NCBI GenBank assembly: GCA_946539855.1
Contig: CAMNHV010000001.1
Span: 62,001 to 126,000 of the forward strand
DNA from: CAG-791 sp002449595
Lineage (GTDB): Bacteria; Bacillota; Clostridia; Lachnospirales; Lachnospiraceae
DNA: 64,000 nucleotides
Reading direction: 5' to 3'
Shown: piece by piece, positions 52,276 through 61,059 of the stretch
How positions within the stretch are numbered: the stretch's first letter is position 1
How the letters are laid out: each line of letters starts with the position of its first letter
The notes under the pieces: generated by a model
What the model was told of the DNA's origin: nothing
Seen by the model: the letters and a program-made list of their open reading frames with translations, nothing else
The model's database searches: none
Made by a program: the position numbers and the translations under genes

Positions 52276-54405
52276 TCATACATCCAAATTTTTAACAAAC
52301 TTGGCGTTTTGCTCAATAAATTCTCGCCTCGGTTCTACCTTATCTCCCATCAACGTTGTGAAGATGAGATCCACCTCCGACTCCGACTCGTCGTTCATGA
52401 CGACCTTCTTCAGGATGCGCCGCTCGGGATCCATCGTGGTCTCCCAGAGCTGCTCCGGGTCCATCTCTCCGAGTCCCTTGTAGCGCTGGATGCGGTTGTT
52501 CTGGTCTCTGCCGACCTCCTGCAGGATCGCGTCGAGCTCTTCGTCGCTGTACGCGTACCAGACCTTGCGGTTCTTCTCGAGCTTGTAGAGCGGAGGCATC
52601 GCGAGGTACACGTGCCCGGTCTTGATGAGCTCCGGCATGAACCGGTACAGGAACGTCAGCATCAGCGTGTCGATGTGCGCGCCGTCGACGTCGGCATCCG
52701 TCATGATGATGATCTTGTCGTAGCGCAGCTTCGAGATATCGAATTCGTCGTGGATGCCTGTGCCGAAGGCGGTGATCATTGCCTTGATCTCTTCATTAGC
52801 GTAGATCCGGTCTTCACGCGCCTTTTCTACATTCAGGATCTTGCCGCGCAGCGGAAGGATCGCCTGCGTCGCGCGGGACCGCGCCGACTTCGCGCTGCCG
52901 CCTGCGGAATCGCCCTCGACGAGGAAGATCTCGCAGTTCTTCGGATCCTTGTCCGAGCAGTCCGCGAGTTTGCCGGGCAGGGCCATCGTCTCGAGCGCGG
53001 ACTTTCTTCTCGTCAGGTCGCGCGCCTTCCTCGCGGCTTCTCTTGCTCTCTGCGAGAGGATCGACTTCTCGAGGATGATCTTCGCGACGTCGGGATTCTG
53101 CTCCAGGAAGTAGGTGAGCTGCTCCGACACTACGCTGTCCGTCGCGCCTCTCGCCTCGATATTGCCGAGCTTCTGCTTCGTCTGTCCCTCGAACTGCGGA
53201 TCCTCGATCTTGACGCTGACGATCGCCGTCATGCCTTCGCGGATATCTTCGCCGGACAGATTCTGTTCCGAATCTTTCAGAAGCTTGTTCTTTCTTGCGT
53301 AATCATTGAACGTCTTCGTCAGCGCGTTGTGGAAGCCGGCCAGGTGCATACCGCCTTCGGGCGTGTTGATGTTGTTGACGAAGCTGTATTCGCTCGCGCT
53401 GTACGAATCATTGTGCTGCAGCGCGACTTCGACGTAGACGTTGTTCTTCGTGCCTTCAAAATACAGAATCTTGTCGTACAGAGCGGTCTTGCTGCGATTC
53501 AGGTAGGCGACGAACTCCGTGATGCCGCCCTCGTAATAAAAGGTCTGTTCCCTGGGCTCATGATCTTCGTCATTGCGCTCATCTTTCAGCGTGATGCGAA
53601 GGCCCTTCGTCAGGAACGCCATTTCCCGGAGACGCTGCTTCAGGACGTCGTAATCAAATATCGTCGTCTCCTCGAAGATCTCCGGATCCGGAAGGAACGT
53701 GACGCTCGTTCCGCTCTCACCGTCAGCGCATGTCCCGATCTCCTGCAGGGACTGCACGCTGGCGCCGCGCACGAATTTCTGGCAGTACACCTTGCCGCCG
53801 GTCCTGACTCTGACTTCCAGCCAGGAGGAGAGGGCGTTGACGACCGATGCGCCGACACCGTGCAGGCCGCCGGACACCTTGTACCCGCCGCCGCCGAATT
53901 TGCCGCCCGCATGCAGGATCGTAAAGACGACCTCAACCGCGTTCTTGCCGGACTTGTGGTTGATACCGACCGGAATGCCGCGGCCGTTGTCCGTGACCGT
54001 GACCGAATTGTCCGGGTGGACCGTCACTTCGATGTGGTTGCAGAAGCCCGCGAGCGCCTCATCCACCGAGTTGTCCACGATCTCGTACACGAGGTGGTGC
54101 AGGCCTCTCGAGGACGTCGTGCCGATGTACATGCCGGGGCGCTTCCGGACCGCCTCCAGGCCTTCCAGGATCTGGATATTGTCCGCGGTGTAGTCCCCGA
54201 CCTGCTGTGTATCCTTGACGTTATGATCCTCCGAAGTATCCTCAAAAGCCCGATCCACGTCCTTCATCTTCTGAATCTCGTCGAGCTCCTGGTCCGCCTC
54301 GCTGCGCGGCTTCTCCTGCTCCGCTTTATCCTTCTCCGCAGCCTTTAAGAGCCGGTTCATTGAATCATCTTTCAGATCAAATTCGTTCTCTAATTCTTTC
54401 GCCAT
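52276..54405 (-). CDS. gyrB: DNA gyrase subunit B
   Basis: The 709-residue ATPase subunit has the GHKL motifs (EIVDNSVDEALAG, VTDNGRGIPVG, GGLHGVGASVVNALS) and the TOPRIM site (EGDSAGGSA, then DADVDGAHI). The N-terminus carries about 70 extra charged residues (NRLLKAAEKDKAEQEKPRS) before the usual start region YTADNIQILEGLEAVRKRP. The ATG follows AAGGAGAATCC, so this extension is probably translated. The gene is co-directional with recF, 10 bases upstream, and with gyrA. Confidence 0.95.
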   Translation of the reverse strand: MAKELENEFDLKDDSMNRLLKAAEKDKAEQEKPRSEADQELDEIQKMKDVDRAFEDTSEDHNVKDTQQVGDYTADNIQILEGLEAVRKRPGMYIGTTSSRGLHHLVYEIVDNSVDEALAGFCNHIEVTVHPDNSVTVTDNGRGIPVGINHKSGKNAVEVVFTILHAGGKFGGGGYKVSGGLHGVGASVVNALSSWLEVRVRTGGKVYCQKFVRGASVQSLQEIGTCADGESGTSVTFLPDPEIFEETTIFDYDVLKQRLREMAFLTKGLRITLKDERNDEDHEPREQTFYYEGGITEFVAYLNRSKTALYDKILYFEGTKNNVYVEVALQHNDSYSASEYSFVNNINTPEGGMHLAGFHNALTKTFNDYARKNKLLKDSEQNLSGEDIREGMTAIVSVKIEDPQFEGQTKQKLGNIEARGATDSVVSEQLTYFLEQNPDVAKIILEKSILSQRAREAARKARDLTRRKSALETMALPGKLADCSDKDPKNCEIFLVEGDSAGGSAKSARSRATQAILPLRGKILNVEKAREDRIYANEEIKAMITAFGTGIHDEFDISKLRYDKIIIMTDADVDGAHIDTLMLTFLYRFMPELIKTGHVYLAMPPLYKLEKNRKVWYAYSDEELDAILQEVGRDQNNRIQRYKGLGEMDPEQLWETTMDPERRILKKVVMNDESESEVDLIFTTLMGDKVEPRREFIEQNAKFVKNLDV

Positions 54406-54414
54406 GGATTCTCC

Positions 54415-55500
54415 TTATGATCTCACTGTCACTTCCCCGTCCTTCACCTCAAACACGCGGTCCACCGCGAGCCGTCCGCCGACGAACTCGTCCAGTCCCG
54501 TGCAGGTGATGAACGTCTGAAGCGACCCTATCGTATCGAGCAGATATCCCCGCCTCCCGGCGTCGAGCTCTGACAAAACGTCATCCAGCATCAGCACCGG
54601 ATGCTCGCCGATAAGACTTTTCACAATTTCGATCTCAGAGAGCTTCAGAGAGAGCGCACACGTTCTCTGCTGGCCCTGCGAGCCGAAATTCCGGATGTCA
54701 ATGCCGCTGCTGATGAACGAGAAGTCGTCCCTGTGCGGCCCTGTGCAGGTAATTTTACGGAAAAAGTCTTTCTGCCTCGATCCCCGCAGTCTCTCCTCGA
54801 AGTCTTCCGCCGTGGTGTTCGGCTCATAGAACACCTTCAGCTCTTCGCGTCCGCCGGAGAGCCGGCTGTGGATGTCGCCGATCACGCCGTTCAGATCTCC
54901 GATGAACTTCGCGCGCCGCTCGATGATCCTTCTGCCGTAGCTAAGAAGCTGCTCATCGTAGACGTCCAGCATCGCATCCATGCCGGACATCGTCTCCATG
55001 TTCCGGAGCACTCTGTTCCTCTGCTCCGTGATCTTGTTGTACTGGTTTAAGTCGTGAAGATACGACGCCTCCAGCTGGCACAGCTCCATGTCCATGAATC
55101 TGCGCCGCTCGGCAGGTCCGTTCTTGACGATTCCAAGATCTTCCGGGGAGAAAAATATAATGTGAAGAAGGCCGATCAGCTGCGAGGCCTTCCTGATCCG
55201 CTGTCCGTTGACCGCGATCCCTTTGGACTTTCCTTTTCTGAGGTGCATATCGATCTGGTAGTCGATCTCCTTCTTCATGATGATCGACCGGATATGTGCC
55301 TCTTCGCTGCCGAACCGGATCAGGTCCCGGTCGGCGGTCCCTCTGTGGGATTTCGTCGTGGACAGTAAAAACAGCGCTTCCAGAATATTCGTCTTCCCCT
55401 GCGCGTTGTCGCCGAAGAAGATATTCGTCCCCTCCGAAAAGGAGACGCTCAGCCGCTCTATGTTGCGATAGTCGGCCAGCTCAAGGGAAGAAACATACAT
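54415..55500 (-). CDS. recF: DNA replication and repair protein RecF
   Basis: The 361-residue SMC-like ATPase loads RecA at gaps. Walker A is FGDNAQGKTNILEA (about 29-42), the signature region is FGSQGQQRTCALSLKLSE, and Walker B is HPVLMLDDVLSELD. The length and start MYVSSLELADYRNIE are usual. It starts 3 bases after the dnaN stop, and the small S4-type gene often found between dnaN and recF in Firmicutes is absent here. gyrB follows. Confidence 0.94.
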   Translation of the reverse strand: MYVSSLELADYRNIERLSVSFSEGTNIFFGDNAQGKTNILEALFLLSTTKSHRGTADRDLIRFGSEEAHIRSIIMKKEIDYQIDMHLRKGKSKGIAVNGQRIRKASQLIGLLHIIFFSPEDLGIVKNGPAERRRFMDMELCQLEASYLHDLNQYNKITEQRNRVLRNMETMSGMDAMLDVYDEQLLSYGRRIIERRAKFIGDLNGVIGDIHSRLSGGREELKVFYEPNTTAEDFEERLRGSRQKDFFRKITCTGPHRDDFSFISSGIDIRNFGSQGQQRTCALSLKLSEIEIVKSLIGEHPVLMLDDVLSELDAGRRGYLLDTIGSLQTFITCTGLDEFVGGRLAVDRVFEVKDGEVTVRS

Positions 55501-55503
55501 TGA

Positions 55504-56628
55504 TCAGTCCACCGTAATGAAGTTCACGGGCAGGATCAGGTAGCAGTACTCCTGGCCCTCGACGTCGCCCGCCAGATCGTTGCGGATAAAGCAGGGCGCC
55601 TTCGGGCTGACGAGATAAATCGTGATCTCCTCGTCCTCGATCGCGCGGAGCGCTTCGATCACGAATTTCGGGTTGAAGCCGATATTCATGTCGTCGCCTT
55701 CCTTCTCGACGGAGACGGTCTCGTTCATGCTGCCGAGCGTCGTGTTGATCCGGAATTCCATCTCGCTCCCGCGGAGCATGACGATGATGGGCTTCTTGTC
55801 CTCTTCCCGGACGAGCAGGGTCGCTCTGTCGAGGCACCCCAGCATCTGCTGGCGGTTCACCTTGACTGTCGTCGTGTAATTGCCGGAGAGCATCGAATCG
55901 ATGTTGTAGTACGTGCCGTCGATCAGACGGGAGACGACCTGCGTGGAGTCAAAAACGAACTGCGCGTGCTTGTCCGTGAAGTAGATCGCCACTTCCTTCT
56001 CCATGTCGCCGGAGAGGATCTTGGAGATCTCGGAAAGCGCTTTTCCCGCAATGATGACGCGTCTGTCCGGATATTCCTCCTTCGCGGCGACGCGGCGCAT
56101 CGCGATGCGGTGGCCGTCCAGCGCGACCATTCTGAGCCTGCCGCCCTTGGTCTCGAGGAGCTCGCCCGTCATCATGCCGTTGCTCTCGTTGCCGGAGATC
56201 GAGAAAATGGTCTTTGTGATCATCTCCCGCAGTGTAAACTGGGAAATCTTGATTCCATTCTCCTGGTCCAGTTCCGGAAGATAGGAGAAGTCCTCGCCCG
56301 TTCTGCCGAGGATCGTGAAGCGCGCGTTCTCGCAGGTGATCGTCACCTTCTCCCCGTCGGTGGTAAGACACACTTCGTTGTCGGGCAGTTTTCTTATAAT
56401 ATTTGAAAACATGGACGCGCCGACGGCGATCCTGCCGCCGTTTACGATCTGCCCCGCGACCGCGGTCTCGATTCCGAGCTCCATGTCGTTCGCGATCAGG
56501 CGGATCGAATCCCCCCGCGCGTCGATCATGATGCACTCAAGGATGGACATTGTCGTCTTGCTGGGCACCGCCTTGGACACGATGCTGATCCCGTTTGCCA
56601 GTTCCTGTTTTGCTACTCTGATCTCCAT
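55504..56628 (-). CDS. dnaN: DNA polymerase III beta clamp (DnaN)
   Basis: The 374-residue sliding clamp has the three-domain pattern: MEIRVAKQELANGISIVSKA, GNESNGMMTGELLETKG and a C-terminal PKFVIEALRAIEDEE, ending in ILPVNFITVD. ATG 56628 is used because the upstream frame is not clamp-like. It replicates together with the dnaA-recF block and lies downstream of a terminator that separates it from dnaA, with its own promoter at 56828-56856. Confidence 0.94.
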   Translation of the reverse strand: MEIRVAKQELANGISIVSKAVPSKTTMSILECIMIDARGDSIRLIANDMELGIETAVAGQIVNGGRIAVGASMFSNIIRKLPDNEVCLTTDGEKVTITCENARFTILGRTGEDFSYLPELDQENGIKISQFTLREMITKTIFSISGNESNGMMTGELLETKGGRLRMVALDGHRIAMRRVAAKEEYPDRRVIIAGKALSEISKILSGDMEKEVAIYFTDKHAQFVFDSTQVVSRLIDGTYYNIDSMLSGNYTTTVKVNRQQMLGCLDRATLLVREEDKKPIIVMLRGSEMEFRINTTLGSMNETVSVEKEGDDMNIGFNPKFVIEALRAIEDEEITIYLVSPKAPCFIRNDLAGDVEGQEYCYLILPVNFITVD

Positions 56629-56827
56629 ATGAGCCTCTGATCCGGAGCGTAGATGAAGCCATGATTTAAGCCGGAAAATGATTTTTCCCACAAACACCGC
56701 CTAATCTGTGACGCTCCGACACAGACTGGCCTGTGAATGATTGCTTTTTGAGACGGATTTTTTAAAAGAAAAGATAATATCGCAGCCGTAGTAATTAGTG
56801 ACTGTGGAATTGTCGATCGTTGAAAAT

Positions 56828-56856
56828 ATGATACCATTTTTCGGGCATTTTTTCAA
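56828..56856 (-). promoter_or_regulatory. dnaN promoter
   Basis: On the minus strand TTGAAA and TATCAT are separated by 17 bases, about 200 bases before the dnaN start and after the dnaA terminator. Confidence 0.55.
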
Positions 56857-56882
56857 CGAAAAGCCCCCTCCGGAAGAGGGGG
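56857..56882 (-). terminator. Terminator of dnaA
   Basis: CCCCCTC and GAGGGGG pair. On the minus strand the stem is followed by TTTTCG. Confidence 0.65.
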
Positions 56883-56982
56883 GAAAGCTGTGTGAAAAGC
56901 GCTCCTGCAGTCCACGGTTTTCACGGACGGGAGGCTCTTAATTCGGTTTTGGAAAAGCGTTTGCCGCTCCGCTCCCAGGCTG

Positions 56983-58347
56983 TCACGGCTCGATATTCAA
57001 CTTTTTCAGAATGATTTCCACATTGTTTCGGAGTTCTTCACTTTTTTCCAGCTGCTCCTTGATGCGGTCGACGCCGTAGATGACCGTCGAGTGGTCCTTC
57101 TTGGAGAGGAGCTTGCCGATGTTCTCGTAGGTCTCGTTCGTGTATTCCCTGCAGATGTACATTATGATCTGGCGGGGAAGCACGAGCTCCGCATTCTTCT
57201 TGCGGGACGCGACGTTGGAGAGACGGACGCCGTAGTGGTCGCAGACGGTCTGCGCGATGAGGCTCGGCGTGACGGTCTCGCTGCCTTCCGTGGTGATGAT
57301 GTCCTTCAGCGCTTCTTTCGTCGTGTCGACGGTGATGTCGTCGATATTGTTGAGCTTCGCGTAGGCGGAAAGCTTCTTCAGCGCGCCCTCCAGCTCACGG
57401 ATGTTCGAGCGGATGTTGTTCGCGATGAATTCCAGCGCGTCGTCGGTGACGTACATGTCGTTGTCTTCCGCGTTTTTGCGCAGAATTGCCATTCTCGTCT
57501 CATAATCGGGCGCCTGCAGGTCCGCGATCAGGCCCCACTCGAACCTGGAGCGGAAGCGCTCGTCCAGCGTCTCCATTTCCTTCGGAGGACGGTCCGAGGA
57601 GATCACGATTTGTTTTCCTGCGGAGTGGAGCACGTTGAAGGTGTGGAAGAACTCTTCCTGCGTGGACTCCTTTCCTATGATGAACTGGATATCATCGATC
57701 AGGAGGACGTCGACTGTGCGGTATTTGTCGCGGAAGCGCGCCATGTTGGATGCGCCGCTCCGGATGGACTCGATAACTTCATTTGTGAACTGCTCTGAGG
57801 TCACGTAGAGAACCTTTTTCGAAGGATTCTCCTCCAGAACGTACCGGCCGATGGAATGCATCAGGTGCGTCTTGCCGAGGCCCGCGCCGCCGTACAGAAA
57901 CAGCGGATTGTAGGCTTCTCCGGGAGATTCCGCGACTGCGAGGCAGGCGGACTGCGCAAACTTGTTGTTGTTGCCGACGACGAAATTATCGAAGCGGTAC
58001 TTCGGGTTGAGGCCCGCGCTCTCAAAGGAGATGCTGCCTTCCTCTCCGGCTTCGGCTTCCGGTTCTTCTTCCTTATCAGAAGCGAGCACGAAGGAGACCT
58101 CGAAGTTCTCGTTCATGAGCTCCGTGATCGTGATCTTGAAATAGGTGCTGTATTTAGAAGAAATATAGTTGAGCGCGTGGTACTGGTCGGAGGGGATGCA
58201 GATCATGACGCTCCCGTTCTCGACCTTGTCCAGCGTCAGATTCTTGATCCAGGTCGTATAGGAGACGGCGGAGAGTCCGTATTCGTCGCGGACGTGCTCC
58301 TTGATCTGTTCCCAGTTTTCGCGGATCATCTGTTCCTGTGCGGTCAT
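56983..58347 (-). CDS. dnaA: Chromosomal replication initiator DnaA
   Basis: DnaA opens the origin after binding DnaA boxes. The four-domain layout is present: an N-terminal helical domain (WEQIKEHVRDEYGLSAVSY), a Glu-rich linker, AAA+ with Walker A YGGAGLGKTHLMHSIG and Walker B VLLIDDIQFI, and a C-terminal DNA-binding domain with RKKNAELVLPRQIIM and KKDHSTVIYGVDRI. ATG 58347 has AAAGGT 7 bases upstream; an in-frame ATG at 58392 with AAGGT is also possible and would add 15 residues. It faces away from rpmH across the origin. Confidence 0.95.
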   Translation of the reverse strand: MTAQEQMIRENWEQIKEHVRDEYGLSAVSYTTWIKNLTLDKVENGSVMICIPSDQYHALNYISSKYSTYFKITITELMNENFEVSFVLASDKEEEPEAEAGEEGSISFESAGLNPKYRFDNFVVGNNNKFAQSACLAVAESPGEAYNPLFLYGGAGLGKTHLMHSIGRYVLEENPSKKVLYVTSEQFTNEVIESIRSGASNMARFRDKYRTVDVLLIDDIQFIIGKESTQEEFFHTFNVLHSAGKQIVISSDRPPKEMETLDERFRSRFEWGLIADLQAPDYETRMAILRKNAEDNDMYVTDDALEFIANNIRSNIRELEGALKKLSAYAKLNNIDDITVDTTKEALKDIITTEGSETVTPSLIAQTVCDHYGVRLSNVASRKKNAELVLPRQIIMYICREYTNETYENIGKLLSKKDHSTVIYGVDRIKEQLEKSEELRNNVEIILKKLNIEP

Positions 58348-58419
58348 GGCTGTTACCTTTTTTACATTATTTCCGAGTGGTGAGTAAGACATATGATACC
58401 TTGCAAAAATGAAAACTTC

Positions 58420-58712
58420 AAACCGTGGATATCCACAAAATAACGTGCGAAAATGTTGTCTGACATTTCAGAAATGTTGATAATGTGGATAATTTTTGGG
58501 GATAACTCACAATGGTAAGGGCGATTTTTATGGGTCTTGGGGTAAAAAGGGTATAGTTATCCACATTTTTATTCACACGATGTGGATAGTGAAAAACGAA
58601 AAAATGATAAAAGTGGAGTGTGTGGAAATACCAAATATTGGGACGATTTATTTTTTTGATCAAGATGTTGATTTTGCGAAAAATGGCGTATTTATCGCAA
58701 ATACTGGCATTT
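58420..58712. other. Origin of replication (oriC) region
   Basis: DnaA boxes between dnaA and rpmH: TGTGGATAA at 58484-58492 and TTATCCACA at 58557-58565 (both perfect), TGTGGATAG at 58581-58589, a palindromic GTGGATATCCACA near 58425-58437, and TGTGGAAAT at 58621-58629. A T-rich stretch (TTTATTTTTTTGATC and following, 58647-58700) could be the unwinding element. The location between divergent dnaA and rpmH is the classic position. Confidence 0.8.
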
Positions 58713-58717
58713 TTGAC

Positions 58718-58746
58718 TTGACTGAAAGCGGCTCTTCTAATATAAT
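58718..58746 (+). promoter_or_regulatory. rpmH promoter
   Basis: TTGACT (58718-58723) and TATAAT (58741-58746) with a 17-base spacer point toward rpmH. Confidence 0.75.
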
Positions 58747-58807
58747 TTTAACGCTGTCCATTTCATTATGAAGCAGAAATCGACCCGGAATAAGGAGGTA
58801 TTCATAC

Positions 58808-58945
58808 ATGGCAAAAATGACATATCAGCCCAAGAAGCGTCAGAGGGCAAAAGTACACGGCTTCCGCGCGAGAATGGCTACCAAGGGCGGCAGAAAGGTC
58901 CTTGCAGCGAGAAGAGCGAAAGGCAGAAAAGAACTCACTGTCTGA
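58808..58945 (+). CDS. rpmH: 50S ribosomal protein L34
   Basis: The 45-residue basic protein (MAKMTYQPKKRQRAKVHGFR and on through GGRKVLAARRAKGRKELTV) is L34, one residue longer than the usual 44. AAGGAGGT lies 9 bases upstream. It opens the rightward operon at the origin and is followed by an attenuator-like terminator before rnpA. Confidence 0.95.
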   Translation: MAKMTYQPKKRQRAKVHGFRARMATKGGRKVLAARRAKGRKELTV

Positions 58946-58981
58946 GCTCGCATTCTGTACAAAGTACTAAAGCTTCAGCAG

Positions 58982-59005
58982 CGGGCAGGGTTCTGCCCGT
59001 TTTTT
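58982..59005 (+). terminator. Terminator or attenuator between rpmH and rnpA
   Basis: CGGGCA and TGCCCG pair, followed by TTTTTT. It lies just before the rnpA start, so it probably gives high L34 and lower RnpA. Confidence 0.75.
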
Positions 59006-59013
59006 GTTCATAA

Positions 59014-59376
59014 ATGGAATCCTTACGGAAGAATCAGGAATTCATAAGATGCTACCGGGCAGGAAAACCGTTCCACAGCCGTCTCCTGACGCTCTACGTC
59101 CTGGAAAACGGCACGGACAGCAATCGGATCGGGATCTCTGTGAGCAAGAAGGTCGGATGCAGTGTCGTCCGCCACAGGGTCAAGCGCCTGGTGAAGGAAA
59201 GCTACAGACTGCACGAAGACGGGTTCAATAGTGGTTTGGACCTGACAGTTGTTGCGCGCAGACAGGCAGCAGAGTCAGACTATCACGAGATTGAGAGCGC
59301 GCTCCTTTACCTTATGAAGAAGGCGGGTCTCTGCCATGGCGAAAAGAGCTGTGATCGCGGCGATAAAGCTTTATAG
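59014..59376 (+). CDS. rnpA: Ribonuclease P protein component
   Basis: The 120-residue basic protein assists the RNase P RNA in tRNA 5' maturation. It shows the RnpA pattern: SLRKNQEFIRCYRAGK at the N-terminus, RIGISVSKKVG and the RNR motif as RHRVKRLVKESYR. Its end overlaps yidD by 41 bases in another frame, as is common. Confidence 0.94.
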   Translation: MESLRKNQEFIRCYRAGKPFHSRLLTLYVLENGTDSNRIGISVSKKVGCSVVRHRVKRLVKESYRLHEDGFNSGLDLTVVARRQAAESDYHEIESALLYLMKKAGLCHGEKSCDRGDKAL

Positions 59377-59548
59377 AAAATACATTTCTCCTTATAAGTG
59401 GACGAAGTGCCCTTATATCCCGACCTGCTCCGAATACGGGCTGGAAGCGGTGGAGAAATACGGTGCGCTGAAGGGGGGATTGCTCGCCCTTTGGCGCATT
59501 TTGCGCTGCAATCCTTTTTCCCATGGAGGATACGACCCCGTTCCGTAA
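59336..59548 (+). CDS. yidD: Membrane protein insertion efficiency factor YidD
   Basis: The 70-residue protein has the YidD signature: KLYRKYISPYKWTKCPYIPTCSEYGLEAVEKYG, read as Y-R-x-x-I-S-P and C-x-Y-x-P-T-C-S-x-Y, then LRCNPFSHGGYDPVP. It aids YidC-dependent insertion. Its start overlaps rnpA, and yidC follows at 30 bases, so it is in one operon. Confidence 0.94.
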   Translation: MAKRAVIAAIKLYRKYISPYKWTKCPYIPTCSEYGLEAVEKYGALKGGLLALWRILRCNPFSHGGYDPVP

Positions 59549-59578
59549 TTCCGTAAAGAAAATTTAAGGAGAAATTGA

Positions 59579-60904
59579 ATGTTTCTTACGAAAAGCACTA
59601 CTTTCATCATCGGTCAGGTGGCGACGCTGCTCGGCTACCTGATGAGCGGAATCTTCAATGTACTGAGTGCGATCTCCGGCGGACATCCGAAGGCCGGCCT
59701 CGCGATCATCATCCTGACGATCATCATCTACATGGCGATGCTGCCGCTGACGATCCGCCAGCAGAAGTTCTCCAAGCTTCAGGGCAGGATGATGCCTGAG
59801 ATCCAGAAGATCCAGGCGAAGTACAAGGGCAAGACGGACCAGGAATCCGCCATGCGCATGAACGAAGAGACAAAAGCGGTCTACGCGAAGTACGGCGTCT
59901 CCCCGACCGGCAGCTGCCTGCAGCTCCTGATCCAGATGCCGATCCTGTTCGCGCTCTACCGCGTCATCTATAACATTCCCGCGTACGTCACCATGGTGCG
60001 CTCCGCGTTTGACGGCCTCGTCGACGGCTTCGTCAACGTCATCGGCATCTCCAAGACTGCGGAGATCATGAAGGATCTCTCCGTCTACAACCAGTTTTCC
60101 AGACAGTTCTCCAACGCGAACTTCGCGGAGAACGTCAACAACTACGCTACGAACACTTTCATCGACGTGATGAACCGCGCGTCCACCTCCGACTGGCAGA
60201 TGATGGCGGACAACGCCCTCATCAAGAGCAACGGCCTCACGGACGTTGTCCAGGCGACGCATGCCAGACTGGAAGACTTCAACAGCTTCCTCGGCCTCAA
60301 CATCGGAGATTCCCCGATGTTCGCCGTGCAGCACAGCGGCGGCAAGATCGGCGTCATCATCATCGCAGTCCTGATTCCGATCCTCGCGGCTCTGTCCCAG
60401 TACATCAGCGTCAAGCTGATGCCGCAGGCGGAGAGCGCCGGTGGCGAGCAGAACGCCATGGCAAACCAGATGAAGACCATGAACGCGATGATGCCTCTGA
60501 TGAGTGCTTTCTTCTGCCTCACGCTTCCCGCAGGTATGGGCATCTACTGGATCGCCGGTTCCGTGATCCGCTGCGTCCAGCAGATCTTCGTCAACAAGCA
60601 CCTCGAGAAGCTCAACATCGATGACATCATCGAGGCGAACAAAGAGAAGGTCAAAAAGCAGCAGAAGAAGGCTGCCGGCAAGACTTACGTCAATGAGAAC
60701 AAGGTCGTGCGGAATTCTTCCATGAGCACGAAGAACATCAATTCCGGTAAGATCAATCCGAATTCCATGGCTGCGAAGAGCAATCTTGCGGCGAATGCCG
60801 GAAGCGGGACTAATGCGAATACTGGCAAGAAGTATAAGCAGGGGAGTCTGGCTTCGAAGGCGAATATGGTTCGGGATTTTAGTCGGGATGCGGAGAAAAA
60901 GTAA
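59579..60904 (+). CDS. yidC: Membrane protein insertase YidC/OxaA
   Basis: The 441-residue protein is the short Gram-positive type. Spans lie near residues 10-28, 42-62 (AGLAIIILTIIIYMAMLPLT), 109-130, 263-283 and 300-325, with the hydrophilic-groove region MLPLTIRQQKFSKLQGRMMP. A loop of about 130 residues between spans 3 and 4 is longer than usual. The tail is basic (KKQQKKAAGKTYVNENKVV). The ATG follows AAGGAGAAATTGA. It inserts proteins co- and post-translationally. Confidence 0.93.
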   Translation: MFLTKSTTFIIGQVATLLGYLMSGIFNVLSAISGGHPKAGLAIIILTIIIYMAMLPLTIRQQKFSKLQGRMMPEIQKIQAKYKGKTDQESAMRMNEETKAVYAKYGVSPTGSCLQLLIQMPILFALYRVIYNIPAYVTMVRSAFDGLVDGFVNVIGISKTAEIMKDLSVYNQFSRQFSNANFAENVNNYATNTFIDVMNRASTSDWQMMADNALIKSNGLTDVVQATHARLEDFNSFLGLNIGDSPMFAVQHSGGKIGVIIIAVLIPILAALSQYISVKLMPQAESAGGEQNAMANQMKTMNAMMPLMSAFFCLTLPAGMGIYWIAGSVIRCVQQIFVNKHLEKLNIDDIIEANKEKVKKQQKKAAGKTYVNENKVVRNSSMSTKNINSGKINPNSMAAKSNLAANAGSGTNANTGKKYKQGSLASKANMVRDFSRDAEKK

Positions 60905-61059
60905 GGCGTGGTTGATGAGCCGGGGATGAAGAGATTCTTGGTAAGTCTGAGAATTGAGGATTTGATAGAAATTCTTAGAAATGGAGATCTGGAAGTAAAA
61001 GAAATCTCTTACAGATGATCCGGCAGCAATTAAATGTAATACATGATAAGAGGTATGTC

